From Pokkaliibacter sp. MBI-7 (GTDB taxonomy: Bacteria; Pseudomonadota; Gammaproteobacteria; Pseudomonadales; Balneatricaceae): a DNA stretch of 64,000 bases. Under the pieces are notes generated by a model. It saw only the letters and a program-made list of their open reading frames with translations. It had not been told where the DNA came from and searched no databases. Shown here piece after piece: positions 62,159-64,000 of this stretch. Position 1 is the first letter of the stretch. Every line of letters starts with the position of its first letter. The position numbers and the translations under genes are program-made. Location of the stretch: NCBI RefSeq assembly GCF_029846635.1, contig NZ_JARVTG010000001.1, positions 3,931,001-3,995,000 of the forward strand, in the 5' to 3' direction.

Positions 62159-63787
62159 ATGAGCCAGGTGATCAATTTTGATGCGCTTTACCCACGTAAG
62201 GGCGACATTCCTGAGCAGTTCGCCTTCAACGGTTTTATCGAACAACGCGAATACCTGATTAACGGTGAACTGCGGCGCTGGCAGGGGGATCTGGCGCCGG
62301 TCACCAGCCCGGTGCATCTGCGCGATGACGACGGCCGCTGCAAGCCGGTAATACTGGGCTCAACACCGCTGCTGGACGAGGCTGCCGCGCTGGAAGCACT
62401 GGATGCCGCGGTGGCTGCCTATAACCTGGGCCACGGTGAATGGCCATCGATGCCGGTGGCTGAGCGCATTCGCCATGTGGAAAACTTCCTCAGCAAGATG
62501 CGTGAGCAGCGCGACGCCGTGGTTAAGCTGCTGATGTGGGAAATCGGCAAGAACCTGAAAGACTCCGAGAAGGAGTTCGACCGCACCTGTGACTATATCC
62601 GCGACACCATCCTGTCACTGAAGGAACTGGACCGCCGCTCCAGCCGCTTCCAGATCGAGCAGGGCACGCTGGGCCAGATTCGCCGCGTACCCATGGGGGT
62701 GGCGCTGTGTATGGGGCCGTATAACTACCCGCTGAATGAAACCTTCACCACCCTGATTCCTGCTCTGATCATGGGCAACACCGTCATCTTCAAACCGGCC
62801 AAATTCGGTGTGCTGCTGATCCAGCCGCTGCTGGAGGTATTCCGCTCCTGCTTTCCGGCGGGGGTGATCAACGTTATCTATGGTCGTGGCCGCGACACCG
62901 TCAGTGCCCTGATGGCCAGCGGCAAGGTCGATGTATTTGCCTTTATCGGTACCAACAAGGGCGCCAATGACCTGAAAAAACTGCACCCCAAACCGCACCG
63001 TCTGCGTTCGGCACTGGGGCTGGATGCCAAGAACCCCGGTATCGTACTGCCGGAAGTGGATCTGGAGGCGACGGTCAAAGAGTGTGTCGCCGGCGCACTG
63101 TCATTCAATGGCCAGCGCTGCACCGCACTGAAGATCCTGTTTGTGCATGAATCCATCGCCGATACCTTTGTGGCCAAACTCTGTGAACAGGTGGCTACGC
63201 TTAAGGCAGGCATGCCGTGGGAGCCGGGAGTGGCGCTGACGCCGCTGCCTGAGCCGGGCAAGACCGCCTATCTCACCCGTCTGGTGGAAGATGCGCAGGC
63301 ACTGGGTGCCCGCGTGATGAACGAAGGTGGGGCGACGGTGCGCGAAGCCTTTTTCTATCCGGCGGTGCTCTATCCTGTCAGTGCGCAGATGAAGGTGTAT
63401 CGGGAAGAGCAGTTCGGCCCGGTGGTACCGGTGGTGCCCTATAAGGACATCAGCGAAGTCATCAGCTATGTGCGGGAGTCCAATTTTGGTCAGCAGCTGA
63501 GTATTTTCGGCACCAACAGTCAGGAAGTGGGCCATCTGGTGGATGAGTTCGCGATTCAGGTTGGCCGTATCAACCTCAACAGTCAGTGCCAGCGTGGCCC
63601 GGACTCCTTCCCCTTTACCGGGCGCAAGGATTCGGCAGAAGGCACCCTGTCAGTGGACGATGCGCTGCGGGTGTTCTCCATCCGCACCATTGTTGCGGCC
63701 AAGTACGATGACAGCAGCAAGCAGCTGATTGGTGACATCATCAACAACCGTGAGTCCAGCTTCCTGACCACGGACTTTATCTTCTGA
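62159..63787 (+). CDS. gapN: NADP-dependent glyceraldehyde-3-phosphate dehydrogenase (GapN-like)
   Basis: A 542-residue aldehyde dehydrogenase of the long non-phosphorylating GAPDH group. MGPYNYPLNETFTTLIPALI is split around the substrate region, KPAKFGVLLIQPL follows, and the catalytic cysteine is in SFNGQRCTALK. It oxidises glyceraldehyde 3-phosphate, the product of the upstream aldolase, to 3-phosphoglycerate with NADPH formation. The ATG at 62159 follows AGGACATAACT; the frame from 62108 adds 17 unlikely residues. Confidence 0.88.
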   Translation: MSQVINFDALYPRKGDIPEQFAFNGFIEQREYLINGELRRWQGDLAPVTSPVHLRDDDGRCKPVILGSTPLLDEAAALEALDAAVAAYNLGHGEWPSMPVAERIRHVENFLSKMREQRDAVVKLLMWEIGKNLKDSEKEFDRTCDYIRDTILSLKELDRRSSRFQIEQGTLGQIRRVPMGVALCMGPYNYPLNETFTTLIPALIMGNTVIFKPAKFGVLLIQPLLEVFRSCFPAGVINVIYGRGRDTVSALMASGKVDVFAFIGTNKGANDLKKLHPKPHRLRSALGLDAKNPGIVLPEVDLEATVKECVAGALSFNGQRCTALKILFVHESIADTFVAKLCEQVATLKAGMPWEPGVALTPLPEPGKTAYLTRLVEDAQALGARVMNEGGATVREAFFYPAVLYPVSAQMKVYREEQFGPVVPVVPYKDISEVISYVRESNFGQQLSIFGTNSQEVGHLVDEFAIQVGRINLNSQCQRGPDSFPFTGRKDSAEGTLSVDDALRVFSIRTIVAAKYDDSSKQLIGDIINNRESSFLTTDFIF

Positions 63788-63824
63788 TGAAGAGAGGTGT
63801 TGGCTGACCAAGCTACACCTGAAA

Positions 63825-63853
63825 CCGCTGGGGCTGTGCTCCAGCGGTTTTTT
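63825..63853 (+). terminator. Intrinsic terminator of gapN
   Basis: CCGCTGG and CCAGCGG form a 7-bp stem around a nine-base loop, followed by a T run. The remaining bases to 64000 show no gene I can support. Confidence 0.9.
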
Positions 63854-64000
63854 GTTATGCAGAACATGGGCTGTCCATGTCGCTAATCAGTGAGGTGAAA
63901 CACCCACGCTAGCCGGTAGAAGAGGCCGGCCAGGCTCGGATTATAGAGATGGCTGAGCAGGTCTGATAGGAACAAGAGACCAGCCGGGAGGAGGCGGTCA

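Overview
The window is bacterial, GC-rich and densely coded, with Shine-Dalgarno starts and many ATGA-type overlaps. Gene content points to a metabolically versatile gammaproteobacterium, plausibly of the Oceanospirillales/Pseudomonadales group: a Pseudomonas-like type I-F CRISPR-Cas locus, a ChvE-Ggu sugar transporter, an inositol cluster, NADP-type GapN, PutP and YqhA. The genus is an inference and was not tested. No rRNA or tRNA gene was recognised.

Layout. 1-8.0 kb: myo-inositol catabolism (Gfo/Idh dehydrogenase, iolC fused to DUF2090, iolD, iolE, iolA/mmsA) ending in an intrinsic terminator. 8.0-11.3 kb: type-II NADH dehydrogenase and putP on the minus strand, with a promoter-terminator pair between them on the plus strand that looks like a small RNA gene. 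11.6-15.7 kb: an ECF sigma factor, a zf-HC2 anti-sigma protein, two DUF2282 peptides, a DUF692/MNIO enzyme, a DUF2063 partner and DoxX, which together form a bufferin-type (copper-binding modified peptide) locus. 15.8-22.2 kb: a TVP38-disulfide oxidoreductase fusion followed by ynjB, ynjC, ynjD and ynjF homologues, resembling the E. coli ydjXYZ-ynj neighbourhood. 22.3-33.6 kb: cation/proton antiporter, YqhA, a leucine-rich-repeat protein kinase, then an uncharacterised catabolic-looking group (amidohydrolase, CobW GTPase, MoaF-like protein, AraC regulator, outer-membrane channel, MFS transporter).

33.6-47.7 kb: a complete type I-F CRISPR-Cas system on the minus strand (cas1, cas2-3, cas8f, cas5f, cas7f, cas6f) flanked by two arrays, one of 25 repeats and one of 42. 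Both leaders lie at the high-coordinate end and carry a consensus IHF site at exactly the same distance from the first repeat. A solitary copy of the repeat core sits between cas2-3 and cas8f. Between cas1 and array 2 lies a polymorphic-toxin (type 44-like) pseudogene broken by a 140-bp MITE-like element. Removing the element plus one 4-bp target duplication restores the reading frame. A putative immunity gene follows, and a related-looking gene lies beyond the array.

47.7-64 kb: a PTP/DSP-type phosphatase, then a GbpR-like LysR regulator divergent from chvE-gguA-gguB-gguC and the oxidative sugar genes (SDR dehydrogenase, IlvD/Edd dehydratase, semialdehyde dehydrogenase, dgoK, dgoA, lactonase). 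These could oxidise L-arabinose to 2-oxoglutarate and D-galactose to pyruvate plus glyceraldehyde 3-phosphate, which the following gapN can oxidise further. A second copy of the same MITE-like element separates the lactonase gene from gapN.
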